Of a DNA stretch of 64,000 bases, positions 50,490-63,339 are shown piece by piece. Source of the stretch: Pogonophryne albipinna (taxonomy: Eukaryota > Chordata > Actinopteri > Perciformes > Artedidraconidae); the NCBI GenBank assembly GCA_028583405.1, contig CM053251.1:10193495-10257494 (forward strand), read 5' to 3'. The position numbers and the translations under genes were made by a program. Below the pieces are notes generated by a model that saw nothing but the letters and a program-made list of their open reading frames with translations, ran no database searches and was not told the origin of the DNA. Every line of letters starts with the position of its first letter. Positions within the stretch are counted from its first letter, which is position 1.

Positions 50490-50720
50490 TTTTCCTTTAT
50501 ATAAATACGGTACTTAAGTACAGATTTGAGGTACCTGTACTTTACCGAAGTATTTCCATTTTATAACACTTTATACTTCTACTCTATTAAATTTTGGAAG
50601 CAAATGTTGTACATCTACTCCACTGTATTTATTTTACAGATGTATTTACTAGTTTCTTATAAATCCAGATTTTGACACACTATACTTCGGAAAAACATTA
50701 TTTGGTATAGATTAATCCAT
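50490..50720. mobile_element. ACTTAAGTAC-type hAT fragment
   Basis: GGTACTTAAGTACAGATTTG and CTGTACTTTACCGAAGTATT relate it to the element at 13457-13960. Ends are lost. Confidence 0.55.
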
Positions 50721-51035
50721 CCAATATTATATTTAAGTGACTAGAAAAAGAGATGTCTATAAACATAAAGCCAACCATATTACAGAGAGACATTACAAAC
50801 AACTTTGTACATCATTTCCTAAAAAGGTCTTTTTTTCATGTTAACTCAATGTGTAAAAATGTTGAAAACGTCTTAATCCAAATCTCTATAATTCAATACA
50901 TCATTTTAAATCAACTCCATTTTGAAAGTTTAGTCTGTTTGTATAAAGTCCTCCAGATATATTACAAACACACAAAGTTTAACCTTGGTATTGACAAACA
51001 TTTTATGACATCCTTCCTGATATTGCGAGTACCAT

Positions 51036-51320
51036 GTAGATAGATAGATAGAGCTTTATTGTCTCCCTTACGAGAAATTTGTCTTGGGCATCGAGATAAT
51101 AAACATAAAACATTTAGGACAATCAGTCATAGATACAGAACAGAGATCACATATCACATGGCAAAGAAACAAACAAGAAACATACAGGTACAGCACTTTC
51201 CCTATTGCATTCATACATAATCAAATATTGCACTTTTCCCTATTGCATTCATACATAATCAAATATTGCACTTTTCCCTATTGTATTTATACATAAATCA
51301 AATATTGCACCTTCCCTACT
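51036..51320. repeat. GATA run, LINE-tail text and 38-bp tandem repeat
   Basis: Four TAGA units (51038-51053) precede GCTTTATTGTCTCCCTTACG, a LINE-tail motif in reverse. From 51198 a 38-bp unit beginning TTCCCTATTGCATTCATAC is repeated three times plus a partial, with the third copy diverging. Confidence 0.75.
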
Positions 51321-51659
51321 GTATGTTCGTTTAAAAGCTTAAACATCTCGAACATAGGAGGCATTATAATATGTTTGACAGGAGTTAACCCTGTTATGGC
51401 ATGTAGTTTTTTTCATCAAAAATGTAAATTCAAAGTCTGGGCTAAACAAATTCATGATGGAAACCGTGTGGATAAATCTGGAAACTACTTCTCTGAGAGG
51501 ACACTTGTAGACTGTACAGTTTGTAACATGGTATTCCCCGTCACCTGTGAGTCGAGCTCATTCCTGGTAGCGACAGCCAATCACGTTCACGTCTGCTACC
51601 AAGATTCCAGAGCCTCTATCTCTCTATGGCTCTGCAAGATTCTACCAAGATTCTACCAA

Positions 51660-51807
51660 GAATTGAGAGCTCTGGCCAATCAGCGCCCGTATTGCTACCA
51701 AGAATTGTCTCCGCAGCAACCAAGAATTGACCAATCAGCGTCTCCGTAGGCGGGGTATACTCTGCGGACTCCGCGAGCGAGAGATTAACTTTTTCCCAAC
51801 ATCACAA
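51660..51807 (+). promoter_or_regulatory. CpG/CCAAT promoter-like block and untranslated exon of the relic gene
   Basis: CCAATCAGCG occurs twice (51676 and 51731), with a GC box (GGCGGGG, about 51750) and a CpG-rich CTCCGCGAGCGAGAG. A donor CACAA|gtaagt at 51807/51808 would splice to the acceptor (ctctag) at 52353-52354, immediately before an ATG. The upstream part repeats CTACCAAGAATTG-like words. Confidence 0.45.
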
Positions 51808-52354
51808 GTAAGTACATCATCCTTAACTATGTTGTCAACGCTTATACACTGTCATATTAGATGTATAGATATATTTTAAGTAAACAACATTCTCAGGGAC
51901 ATTTTACAAATGACTAGCGAACCGGACATGTCCCGTTCCATGTATGTGATGTTTACCGGTAGCGGATTATTGTACATGTAGCGTACATTTAATGTTGACA
52001 TATCTGGCTAAATAACATGCCTGTTTATGACATCACTCAGCTAAAGTTAAGGACTAACATAACTACGGTATGAGCTAGAGAGAATCTCGGACGGGACAAT
52101 TTCCATTGTAAGGTACTTTAATACACTATAATTGAGAGGAAATTATTAAACAGTTACTATGAAGTCAAGTTTTTCATACAAAATATGCTATTTTTACATT
52201 TCGATTGATTGATTACATTTAAATGCATAATCTGCATTTGTACTAGTTTGTATTCATCTTTAATTCTTATTGTATGTAGTCATCAGTTTTTTCTTTGAAT
52301 CAATATGTAATCTTTTACAGCTTGTTTAAATATGACTATTTTCTTATTCTCTAG

Positions 52355-53620
52355 ATGGAACCACGCTTTCGAAAACGGGCTGACGGCAGTCTTAACATGA
52401 CAGACACTTTGGAAGCAAAGCTAGGCCGTGGATTCGACCTCTTTCCCCCCAGGAAGTGATGGACAAGGCCAGAACAGCCATAACCCAGCACCGTGGAGAT
52501 CCATCCAACAGAAGACACCTGCTGGGTTTCTTTGAAATCCAGTTTGGTCTGTTTCGCGAGCAGACTTTCCGTTGGGTGGTGGAAAATTCTCTTGGCTATG
52601 CTGCTTACCTGGTGGCAGCAATGAAAAGGGACCCGACAGGAGGCTGCAAAGACTCCAAAGAACATGCCCTGAACAAGGGCTGTTTCAAAGCGTATATTGA
52701 GCTCTTTCCTTTTGGTAGAATTGCCATTGCCATGAAAGAAGAACAATATGCTACCAAAGCTCCCTAGCACACTCCCCCTGCCCAGCACTTGACCACCACA
52801 GAGCATCCTCTTCACTCCGCTCCCTTTTGGTTGGACAGAAGGTGCCAAATCAAAGGAGCCTGACAAACGCAGTGAAACGGCTGGTTTCCCCCCCTCAAAA
52901 CCAAACCCTGTAAGCAAACATTTATTTGATAACACTTCTTTTTAATGTTTAGTACTCTTCAATACTTGTGATGTTTATCTGATTGTCCTTAATTTGTCTT
53001 TATTTAGCTTTGGTCCGTGCACGGCAAAAACCCCACCTCATCCAACTGCCTGTGTCCTTCGAGGCAGCAAAGGCCCCAGCATCCACCCTCACACACCCAA
53101 ACTAGAGTTTGTTACATTAAGTAAACACAGAGACATTATCTACAACATTTTAACATGACTGAAACTGGCTGAAATACTGTCTTCACCTTAATAAGTGTAG
53201 TCAAGGTCCCTTCCTTGCACCGACTCCACCCTTCTCAACACCATACATGGTACCATCTGTGCAGCTTCCTCAAGTGCCTGGACCTTCACAGGTTGTGCCT
53301 GGAAGCTCTCAGATGATGCTTCTCAACATGCCATTGCCATCAGCTACTCAGGCGCTAACATCCGGTCAGAGTAACGTGCCGTACACCACACAGCAGTACA
53401 GGAAAGGAAAAGAGGAGAGGGAGCAATCTGGATCAGGCAAAAGAAAGTATGTCAAAAAGACAGACACCATCCTTTGTAAAAAGTGCAACAAAGACAGGAA
53501 GCCCATTTACAGTACTTTGGCAATTGGTACTGTCAAGAATCAGAGACCCAGTCATATGAGGAGGACTGTAGGGCTGTGAAAGGTATGGGGAATAAAAGAG
53601 AGGAGATGCACCTTAAATGA
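52355..53620 (+). pseudogene. Frame-broken member of a probable multi-copy teleost gene family
   Basis: The ATG right after an acceptor opens a frame (start MEPRFRKRADGSLNMTDTLE) that stops after 34 codons. One base out of frame, 52450-52764 continues naturally with IQFGLFREQTFRWVVENSLG. A Pro/Gln/Val-rich linker follows at 53200-53400. A C-terminal block then has basic RKYVKKTDTILCKKCNKD and, after another one-base break near 53504, YFGNWYCQESETQSYEE, ending at 53620. The CxxC plus WYC pattern suggests a zinc ribbon. Donor 52909/52910 and acceptor 53006-53007 could bound a small intron. From memory this linker-plus-zinc-motif layout recurs in many unnamed fish proteins, often repeated. The function is unknown and I do not assign one. 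It could also be a working gene with sequence errors, since both clear breaks are in C runs. Confidence 0.5.
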
Positions 53621-53629
53621 CCAAATGTT

Positions 53630-54660
53630 GTGAGCAGGTGGGTCATTTTGTTATTTATTTGACACTTTATTTCTTTACATTTTATGGCACTGTTTAATTA
53701 GTTATGTTATATATGGTACACTTTTATTATTATTAGTATTATTATTGTTTATATTGGTATTACAATGTTGTTGTGACCTCATAGCACGTATAAAACAGTT
53801 TTGGATGTTTCTGTGTTTTTCTTCTTTTAAATATTTGTTATTTATTTTGCAACTTTTTCACTTTGTTATATTTTGCACTGTTTTTATTGTCTTGTTATTT
53901 GTATTTATTTTACATTTGACTATAAATATTGTAATAATTGTTGTTGTTATTATTATTGTTGTTTGAAATATATAAATAAACATAAAACAACTATGGATGT
54001 TTCTGTTTTGAATATTTCATCATCATATTTCACTTTCATTATGGTTGTATTTACTTAATACTTTGTTATTAGGTTTTAATACATTTATTAAAAGTTTTAA
54101 TTATAATAATAAATGCACAAAACAACAATAATCCTCATATTTGTCATATTACTTATATTCTAAGTAAGATTCTATATTAAGTACATCTATAGAAGTACTG
54201 TACAATGATGTACTTACTGAAGAAGAAGAAGAAGAAGAAGAAGATACACTTTATTAATCCCTTACAGGGAAATGTCTTGCATGCTACTTCAACTGCACTA
54301 CATTTCAGAGGCAAATATTTTACTTTTAACTTCATTGATTTGATAACATGAATTACTTTGAAGATTTTGATTCTGTTACAAAGTACAATAATTTAAACAT
54401 ACAATGAATCACGAATGATTGTGGTGAAGAACGTAAATGATCCATTGATTTTATTCACAACCTACCCAAAAGTATGGTAAAATAATAAAAAAAGGTCCAC
54501 TTTTACATGTTCTGAAATACAAGGGATTGAGCGGGATTCGAAACAGCGCTCGCAGGGCGTATTTCGGCTACTTCACGGTTATCAAACATAGACTAACGCG
54601 CTATATTTTATACAGTTTTGAGGGGAGGAATCTGAAGAATTCAACAGGCTGTAATCTTAA
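53630..54660. other. AT-rich intergenic DNA with (GAA)n and a LINE tail
   Basis: 53640-54220 is very AT-rich with runs of TTATTATT. A (GAA)n at 54222-54242 leads into ACACTTTATTAATCCCTTAC, a LINE 3'-end motif read in reverse (to about 54290). A tRNA-like scrap lies near 54528-54606. Confidence 0.6.
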
Positions 54661-54666
54661 AAGTGT

Positions 54667-54758
54667 CGACTCTGGTGGGACTCGAACCCACAACCTTTGA
54701 ATCACTTCACCAGTGTTTTGCTAGAAGTCCAATGCGCTATCCATTGCGCCACAGAGCC
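54667..54758 (-). tRNA. tRNA-Arg (UCU) with 19-nt intron
   Basis: Read on the minus strand: acceptor GGCTCTG pairs with CAGAGTC, discriminator G. The D arm carries TGGCGCAATGGATAGCGCA (A box). The anticodon loop CTTCTAA is interrupted one base after the anticodon UCU. The variable region and T arm have GGTTCGAGTCCC-like B-box text (GGGTTCGAGTCCCACC). Removing 19 nt gives a 73-nt mature tRNA. Introns at this position are normal for vertebrate tRNA-Arg(UCU). CCA is not encoded, as expected. Confidence 0.95.
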
Positions 54759-55084
54759 AGGTCTGCCTAAATCCTTGTGCACACTCTAAAAAATCTTCAT
54801 ATTTTAACCAAATGTGAAACTCCACAACTTAATTTGAGTTTGATGAATTGATGCACCTTTTTTAAATGTAGTACCACATATAGGTGGTACAAAAAAAATT
54901 GTGAAAACTCGTAATGTGTTTTGGTTAATATCGGTATGCGTGCGCTTGAATAAAAAAGCATAAATACTCTGGTTATGTCACTGTTTATCAATTTTATGTA
55001 CACTTTTTGTCTGGATGTAAGCAATTGTGCCGTTGGCAAAAGATAAATAAAGTAAAAACTAAAATAAAGACATTAGATGGATTG

Positions 55085-55181
55085 TTTCCTGTCTGTACCG
55101 GAAGTAGTTATTTAGCAACAGTTAGCAAAAGCTAGTTGTGTGATTTATGTTGTGCATTAAGTAAAGGACGTTATAAACAAC
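55085..55181 (+). promoter_or_regulatory. bag1: bag1 promoter and 5' UTR
   Basis: An ETS-type ACCGGAAGTAG (55096-55106) lies about 75 bp before the start codon, with no TATA box. An upstream ATG near 55148 closes after a few codons. There is no in-frame extension that could give a long BAG-1L-like form. Confidence 0.4.
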
Positions 55182-56923
55182 ATGTCAGGGCAGACGTTAA
55201 CAGTGATAGTTGCATACGGTAATACCATTTTTGCATGATGTTAAACTATGGTTCCCAGATGATAGATACGAGTATGTTAGTTTAATAACCAGCTAGGAAG
55301 TGGTTAGCTGATGTAACGTTAGCTACAGTTAGCTCTTACCATGCATTTCACTTTAGTAGCTAAAAATCCTGACTAAACAGTGCATGCAAGTTAACCGTGT
55401 CTTTGTTTGTCTGATATCTGAATAGTTGGTCTACAGCTACATAACATGGGTTATCAAAAACATGTTCATTTGTAAATGAATGAATTTTCTTCACACACAA
55501 CAAAGATTTGGGATAAAAATCACAACAGCATCGCTTATCTCTAAAACCTGCTGCTTAAGTAATTGGTTTTATTAATACGTGGAAATACTTGAATGGGACA
55601 TTACTGATGTTATTAAATCCGTTGTTTGCTTTGCCATCGTAAGGTCACAAGTCTTAAGTGTCACATTTAATGCATGTATTTATTGTTTATTGTATGTTAA
55701 TTACATTCAGTACGAGGGTATTAAAGGTAAATATAGTTGGGGCAAATTATATTTGGCGAGAGGTGGATCAGATCTTCAGATCTTGTACTTTAGTAAAAGT
55801 AGAAATACCAAAGTGTAGGAATACTTTCTTTCAAGTAAAATTCCTGTACTCAAAATGTTACTCAAGAACAAAAGTATTGGCACCAACATATACTTAAAGT
55901 ACAAAAAGTAAAAGTACACATTATGCATATTGGCCCATTTCAGAATAATATATCATATTTTGATTATAATTATTGATGTTTTTATCACAGCTGGTAAAGG
56001 TGGAACACATTTTTCTAAACACAAGACAAATGTGCAAAAATGCAGTGAGGGATGAGGGGGCTGACTGTAGTTAAAACATGTAACTGTGCTTGGGACAAAT
56101 CATTTCTGGTAGACTCTGCTTCCTTTTTATGTCAAGAGATTTTTCTAGAGGTCATTGTAGTGAAAAGTATGAATCAGTTTGTTCCAGAAAAATAATCTCC
56201 CACAATTTAAAAAGCAATTGTCGCTAATGATTGTGCTAATTAGGGATGTCCCGATCACATTTTTTTGCTCCCGATCCGATTCCGATCATTTGATTTTGAC
56301 AATCTGCCGATACCGATTTTTCCCGATCCGATCTTTATGCAATGCATTAAGAGAAAAAAAAGGTAACAGATAACGGCTGGTCATCCAACGCGATGAGTTC
56401 AGCTATCTTGGCTGTTATTTGTTTGGCCTTTTCACTGTTCTGGGGCAGTTTCTCTTTCCTTTTAAAAGTCTCTGAAAGTGTCGGTTGTTTCAGTGCCGTT
56501 GCCTGAGTAGCCGCTGTGTACTCGTCCTGTTGTTGTTGGTGTTTGTTTCTCAGGTGGCGTATTAGATTGGTCGTGTTGAACGTAGCTCTGTTCTTTCCAC
56601 CACGCGGAACCTCCGCCTTGCATACATTGCATCTGGCTGTTACACTGCCTTCGCTTTCAATTTTATAATACTTCCAAACTCCTGACATTTTCTCTGTCCC
56701 GAGTCCCGAGTCACCAGCTGAACGTAGCCTCTCGTTAGCTTACTGCTAGACACTGCGCGCCCACTCTGTTGCCAGCTTTGAGAGAAATAAGCAACCAGGT
56801 CTGAAAACAAGCCCAAAAGAAGCAACACATACATGATGTTGTGTCATTTCAAACCAAAACTAAGGCCTCAGGATGACTTTAAGACGTGAACATGGTCATT
56901 TTTGTTTTGTAACATTAAATACA

Positions 56924-56961
<38 letters not shown>

Positions 56962-58132
56962 GATCCCCGATTTTTTTCCTCCCGATCCCGATCTTTTGAA
57001 AATCACGTGATCGGCTCCGATCCCCGATCACGTGATCGGATCGGGACATCTCTAGTGCTAATGATACATTTTGTTCTTTCCCAAAAGGGTCTGCTAAGCA
57101 CAGCATCACATTAACTGGCCAGGATGAGGGCAAAGGACCCATTGTCAAAGACCTCTCAGATGCTCTTGCCCAAGCCACTGGAGTTCCTCAAACGTCACAG
57201 AAACTCATCTTCAAAGGTAGACTGTCGGCCTCTTTTCTTCCACATCCTTGCATATCTTATTATTTTACACCTACCTCTAATCATGCCTTATTCTTCATGT
57301 CATTCCAGGAAAATCCCTGAAGGATGTGGAGGAGAGTCTGTCCAGCTACGGAGTAAAAGAAGGCTGCAAACTCATGCTGATTGGAAAGCGGGTAAGGCCT
57401 TAACATGTGTGATTTCTCTTGTGTGTGACTGTATATTTCAATAAATACTGGCAATAATCTACCAACAGAATAGTCCTGAGGAAGAGTCTGAACTGAAGAA
57501 GCTGAAAGACATTGAGAAATCTGTAGAACAGAGCGCTAAAAAGCTGGAGAAGGTCGACGGGGAGTTGACTGGACTCAAGAACGTAAGAAATAAACCCTGC
57601 TTTGAAAGATGCATCATTTTCCTGCGTTGGTCTATTCTGTTCTCCAATATATTTTTGCTGAAAGTACTGTTAAAAAGTTTGACTATGGATTTTCTTTCAC
57701 AGGGCTTCCTTGCCAAAGACCTCCAGGCAGAGGCGTTGGGTAAACTAGACCACCGAGTGAAAATAGCAGCTGAACAATTCATGAAGATTCTTGAGCAGAT
57801 TGATGCTATGGTGATCCATTTTGTTTGATTAATTTATGAGCATTTGGTTTCTTACAGATGTCACATATAAACCTGAAGTGTTTCTTCTGTTAACAGAATA
57901 TCCCAGATAATTTCAATGACTGCAAAATGAAGAAAAAGGGACTTGTAAAGACCGTCCAGGTAAACCCTTTTCCAGCATCACTAGAATGTTGTACTGTAAT
58001 TGAAAATCATTGTCAATAAATGTGATTATTTTCCACCAATAGGATTTCCTGGCACAGTGTGACAAGATCGAGGCTTGTATAGCGGACCACCAATCAAAGA
58101 TCCAGTCGAAAAATCTCGCCCTGCCGGAGTAA
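55182..58132 (+). CDS. bag1: BAG family molecular chaperone regulator 1
   Basis: A nucleotide-exchange factor for Hsp70/Hsc70 that also links chaperones to the proteasome. Coding exons are 55182-55218, 57088-57216, 57309-57391, 57469-57582, 57703-57810, 57897-57959 and 58043-58132, with consistent phases and GT-AG sites. The 624 nt give 207 residues. Residues 5-80 or so form a ubiquitin-like domain (LTVIVAYG at the start, [28 protein letters not shown] at the end). Residues 95-180 or so are the BAG three-helix bundle ([49 protein letters not shown]). It matches the short human isoform, with no nuclear-targeting N-terminal extension. Intron 1 (1.87 kb) holds a hAT derivative on the opposite strand. 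Confidence 0.97.
55765..55985. mobile_element. ACTTAAGTAC-type hAT fragment in bag1 intron 1
   Basis: TACTTTAGTAAAAGTAGAAA and ACTTAAAGTACAAAAAGTAA match the piece at 44865-45110. Ends not resolved. Confidence 0.55.
56241..57054 (-). mobile_element. hAT transposon derivative with BED-finger coding remnant
   Basis: Ends TAGGGATGTCCCGATC and GATCGGGACATCTCTA are inverted repeats. The 8-bp GTGCTAAT is duplicated exactly at 56233-56240 and 57055-57062. Repeated CCGATCC words lie near both ends. A poly(A) run is at 56927-56957. The minus strand keeps the transposase N terminus (next entry), while the catalytic part is missing. This is an internally deleted, non-autonomous copy. Confidence 0.93.
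56347..56688 (-). pseudogene. N-terminal fragment of hAT transposase with BED zinc finger
   Basis: The frame of 113 codons starts [15 protein letters not shown]. It shows a BED-type finger with C20, C23, H45 and H50 (CNVC ... HLRNKH) around AEVPRGGKN and [11 protein letters not shown]. It then has a Gln-rich linker and the pre-catalytic helix text [16 protein letters not shown]. After that the sequence falls into TFFFS and a stop, where the internal deletion joins the right end. The DDE/RNaseH-like catalytic core and dimerisation domain are absent. It might still be expressed as a DNA-binding peptide, but nothing here shows that. Confidence 0.85.
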
Positions 58133-59430
58133 GCGAAGTGTCCCATATCATGTGCTAATCATTGCTCTGTGAGCAGCTGTGTACAGAAAGCGTCACGAGT
58201 GGATGCGGTCTTTGTCTATTTATTGTTGGGTTGATGTGTATGAGAGAGCCCTCATCACAGTGAGTCCTGAGAACAGAAGGAGGCTGGTTCTTGGCTCTAT
58301 GTTAGGTACATCTGGGATACGTCCTCTGGATTAAAGAGAAATTAAGAGCTCCTCATGAAATCAGAACAAGAAACACTGTGAAAGTTTTGATTTGTGGCAA
58401 ATAATGTAGATCAGAGGTTTTCAAAATGTGAGCCCTGAAAAATATATAGACAATCGCATAGAAAAACCTAAATTAGTTTGGTTAAAGCTTTTGGGAATTA
58501 TACTGTTTTTACAACTTTCCCAGAGTCAGAGACTGAGTCATGCCTTAAGACAGACTTTTTTTTAATGTATTTGGTGTAGTGTAAAGTTATGTCAAAAAAC
58601 TATATTTGGCCATGTCGCCTCAATTGTTAAATGGCTATTGGATGATAGGCATCCATGATTTGGGCAAAACAAAGCAAAGGGGCCTTTCCCAAGCTTTGAG
58701 TTTTGAAAACCTCTGACTTCTCTTTAAAGCCCCAAATAACTACCACGGCCAAATTATTCAAGAAATCTGTTAAAACGTCATCAGTTTATCGTTAAGTATC
58801 TCAAATGGTTCAATAATACAGAGAACATGTTGTTCATCTCATTGTGGTGTACCGACTGTTTTGATGTAGAAGTTTGTACACACCTGGCTAAAAATATGTG
58901 GACATTAATGACCATCGATCTGCATACAGATTTCAGTCTTTTAGAAAATGGGTCTAACACCAACTATTATCTTATATATGGTAAATATACGGTATATGGT
59001 CATTTGAAACTCAACAACTGTTAACATCTTTTGTTATTTGAAAGTAAAGCAGCTATTTTGTTCATATATTTTCTGCTCTTCTTCATCACATGCTAGTAAA
59101 CTGAATATGTTTAGCTTTCAGACAAAAGGGAACATTTGACAGGCCTTTTTCAAAACATGTTTAATGTTCAGTTAAAAGTTGCTACACTATTAAAAAAGAA
59201 AAGAACAAGAAGTCCATAATGCTGTCCACAAACCTTTTTGCCATATGTTGTGTATTTATATTTCTACATTGAGTCAGCACCTTTAGTTCAATCCGGTGAC
59301 TGATCCTGTGAACTTACGTACCTTTGAAATGTAGTGTGCACTGTTGAATTGTTATTGATCTAATTCATCATTAAAACTGACACATCACATCTATTTTCCT
59401 GTTTTAAAATAAAATATTTGAAAATGCAAT
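58133..59430 (+). other. bag1: bag1 3' UTR
   Basis: The first good AATAAA downstream of the stop is at 59408-59413, giving a UTR of about 1.3 kb. Short open frames here (58781-59024) are not supported. Confidence 0.6.
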
Positions 59431-59494
59431 AGTGTCTTGGTGAATCATCTCTGAACACAATCTTAGGACTTCAATTTGCTACAAAAAAATGACT

Positions 59495-59758
59495 CGGACT
59501 CCTTTTTTCAGTTTATTTCCAGCTTTATCCACGATGGTCTTTTAATACATTTTACTAGCTTATACAGACCCTTCATTTTTCACAGATGTGCAAATGAGCT
59601 TTGAGAGTAGTGGTTGAGGAGTTAGAGGGGGGGTCCAGTGGTACACTGTGTTCCCACAAGCAGCTTGCAAATGACCTTCAGTAAGCTATACAACAGTGAA
59701 GCTTGCCAAGTAACAGGATCTAGCTGGTCTAACCCATAATAACAATGTACATCTGTCA
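59495..59758 (-). other. myl12: myl12 3' UTR
   Basis: AATAAA on the minus strand is at 59517-59512. The end lies near 59495, leaving only some 60-70 bp to the likely bag1 end. Confidence 0.65.
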
Positions 59759-61406
<1,648 letters not shown>

Positions 61407-62300
61407 CTGTAATACAGATCAAATGAAGGATGTAAACTAGAGCTTGAATTGGATCTGATATGTACATCACTATTGTGAAATTTGTCTCAAAAAATTAAAG
61501 TTACAACAATATTTGAATTCCATCTCATTCTCGCTTATGCATTTGCCTTGGTAATTGCATTAATATTGATCCAGGAAAGGGTTATTTCATCAAAACAAAC
61601 TTCTGATTCTAGCCCAACTTACTTTGTTCTGTGAATGCAGTTGTTAAAAAAACACAATGACAAATTTCAAGCAAAATGTAAGGAATTATTTACAGTATAA
61701 CAGGAAGATTGGCCTATAATTTGTGAAAATGACTCGAATTTAACTCAACCCAAATGATTGTTTCAAACATGTTAAGACTCCATGTCACAATCTCCAAATG
61801 AAAAACAATTAATTTTGGTTCAAATCCACTGTTTTACCTCGTTGTCAACACAGTTAGTGTAATCTTATTACAGTTATATAGTATGATCTCTGTTTTAAGA
61901 ATAACTAATACATATAGTGCCGCAGTATGTAGTCTAAGCGCATGTTGATGTGTGTGTACCTTTATATGTAGTAGTGTGGGTTATCTTTGATTAGTTACGC
62001 ATGTAAAGGGTAGAGAGACTCTCTGTTATGTCTTTTGGTTTTATTAGTCGACAGCTAAAAAGGTATAAATTGTGAATGCACTTTTACAGGTTTGACCAAA
62101 AGAAAGCGCTTGTCTGACAGATTATAAATACCGATTATTAAAATAAGGCAACACATGGCCCCGTTTAAAGATGTGGACCCTTGTATTGGACCTTTTACTA
62201 CATATTAATAACATGTTAGTTGGTATTCTCATTTAAGTTTAATAGAATTCTGATTATTATCTGCTAGGACTACATCTGACTCGGCAAGAGAACCGCAATG

Positions 62301-62317
62301 TCTGATGATAAACCGTA
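62301..62317 (+). other. Possible tiny first coding exon, plus strand
   Basis: ATGTCTGATGATAAACC followed by gtaagc would encode MSDDKP with a donor, inside myl12 intron 1. The context (CCGCAATGT) is fair. No downstream partner exon is visible in the window, so this may be chance. Confidence 0.12.
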
Positions 62318-62602
62318 AGCATATCACACATTAGCCAACAACAAAAATGTATCGATTTGCAAAAGCAATTTCCAATGTTTTATTTATAACAATACATTTG
62401 TGCTGCCTAACGTACTTCCGAAATCCGATGTAATGTTAGCTAAACATTACATTTATAATCTAATAGCTAGCCCAATGTTGACCTCAATAACGTAACGGAC
62501 CAGACTATCACGAGCTAACCGAAATCCATTCACAGCACAACAATATCGACTTAATGTGGCCTTAATGTGCACAAGATTCAGAGGCTAACTTAAAATACCC
62601 AC

Positions 62603-62790
62603 CTCAGAAAATGCAGGCGTTATTGCCAAATGTGTATAGAGAGGGCTAGCAGATCCTCCACAGAATAATAAAGAGCAACCATCAATGTTTTATTTCCTGT
62701 CTCCCCAACTGACCAATCAGAGCCGAGCTGGACGGAGCCAACTGACCGGAAGATACCATGTTGTCCCCATTTCAGTTTGTTAAATCATGT
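62603..62790 (-). promoter_or_regulatory. myl12: myl12 non-coding exon 1 and promoter
   Basis: The minus strand has a donor CTGAG|gtgggt at 62603/62602, a leader of about 50 nt or more, an inverted CCAAT box (plus-strand CCAATCAG at 62712) and an ETS-type CCGGAAG (62745-62751). The exact start is unknown. Confidence 0.55.
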
Positions 62791-62923
62791 TTTTCCATTT
62801 AGATATTTAAATATTGACGAGTGGTCATACTGAATTCTTTTTTGGATTGTTTAATTTAAGCTCGTATTTCGATAATGTCATTAAATGTGTCTAAACGAAC
62901 AATACTGCAGTGTATATGTCCCA

Positions 62924-62935
62924 CCACTAGATGGC
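62924..62935 (+). promoter_or_regulatory. CTCF-like motif
   Basis: CCACTAGATGGC (followed by AACAG) is a good match to the CTCF core. It lies about 200 bp beyond the myl12 promoter. Confidence 0.4.
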
Positions 62936-63339
62936 AACAGTTACAAATATACATTCCAACGTTTATTTTGCAGCTTTTTTACGTCTCAATAATTGAATTG
63001 TGGTGCAGAGACGTCGGTCTATTATGTGATTTTGCACCAGAGGAAATGCATATTGGTCCCAAACGAGCAGCTTGGGAAATGTAACTGCTCATTTAGGGAA
63101 ATAGAGACATTTAAATCGCTTTGAGGTGACATGTTGGTATAGACCAGCCATTATGGCCGGTGAATACAACAAGGGTTTTAATTTGGAGAGGGAAACATGC
63201 GTTAGTGACTTCGCCCCTTGTCTCTAAACGTTTAAGATTATGAAACCTATTCAACATTCATTCAAGGTAACAGTCAAACGTGAACTGCAGTTTTTCACCT
63301 ATATACTCATTTACAAGGCCTTATATTTCTCACTAGGAG

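Noticed and set aside
51375..51749. 124-codon plus-strand frame upstream of the relic gene
   Set aside because: It runs through the promoter-like block and short tandem words (CTACCAAGAATT), lacks any domain, and looks accidental.
52351..52935. 194-codon minus-strand frame
   Set aside because: It lies antisense to the relic gene, shows no domain, and the plus strand has the acceptor, motifs and family-like text.
53247..53579. Intact stand-alone 110-codon gene
   Set aside because: Its last 25 codons make little sense, while the next frame gives the zinc-motif text YFGNWYC, so it is part of the frame-broken relic.
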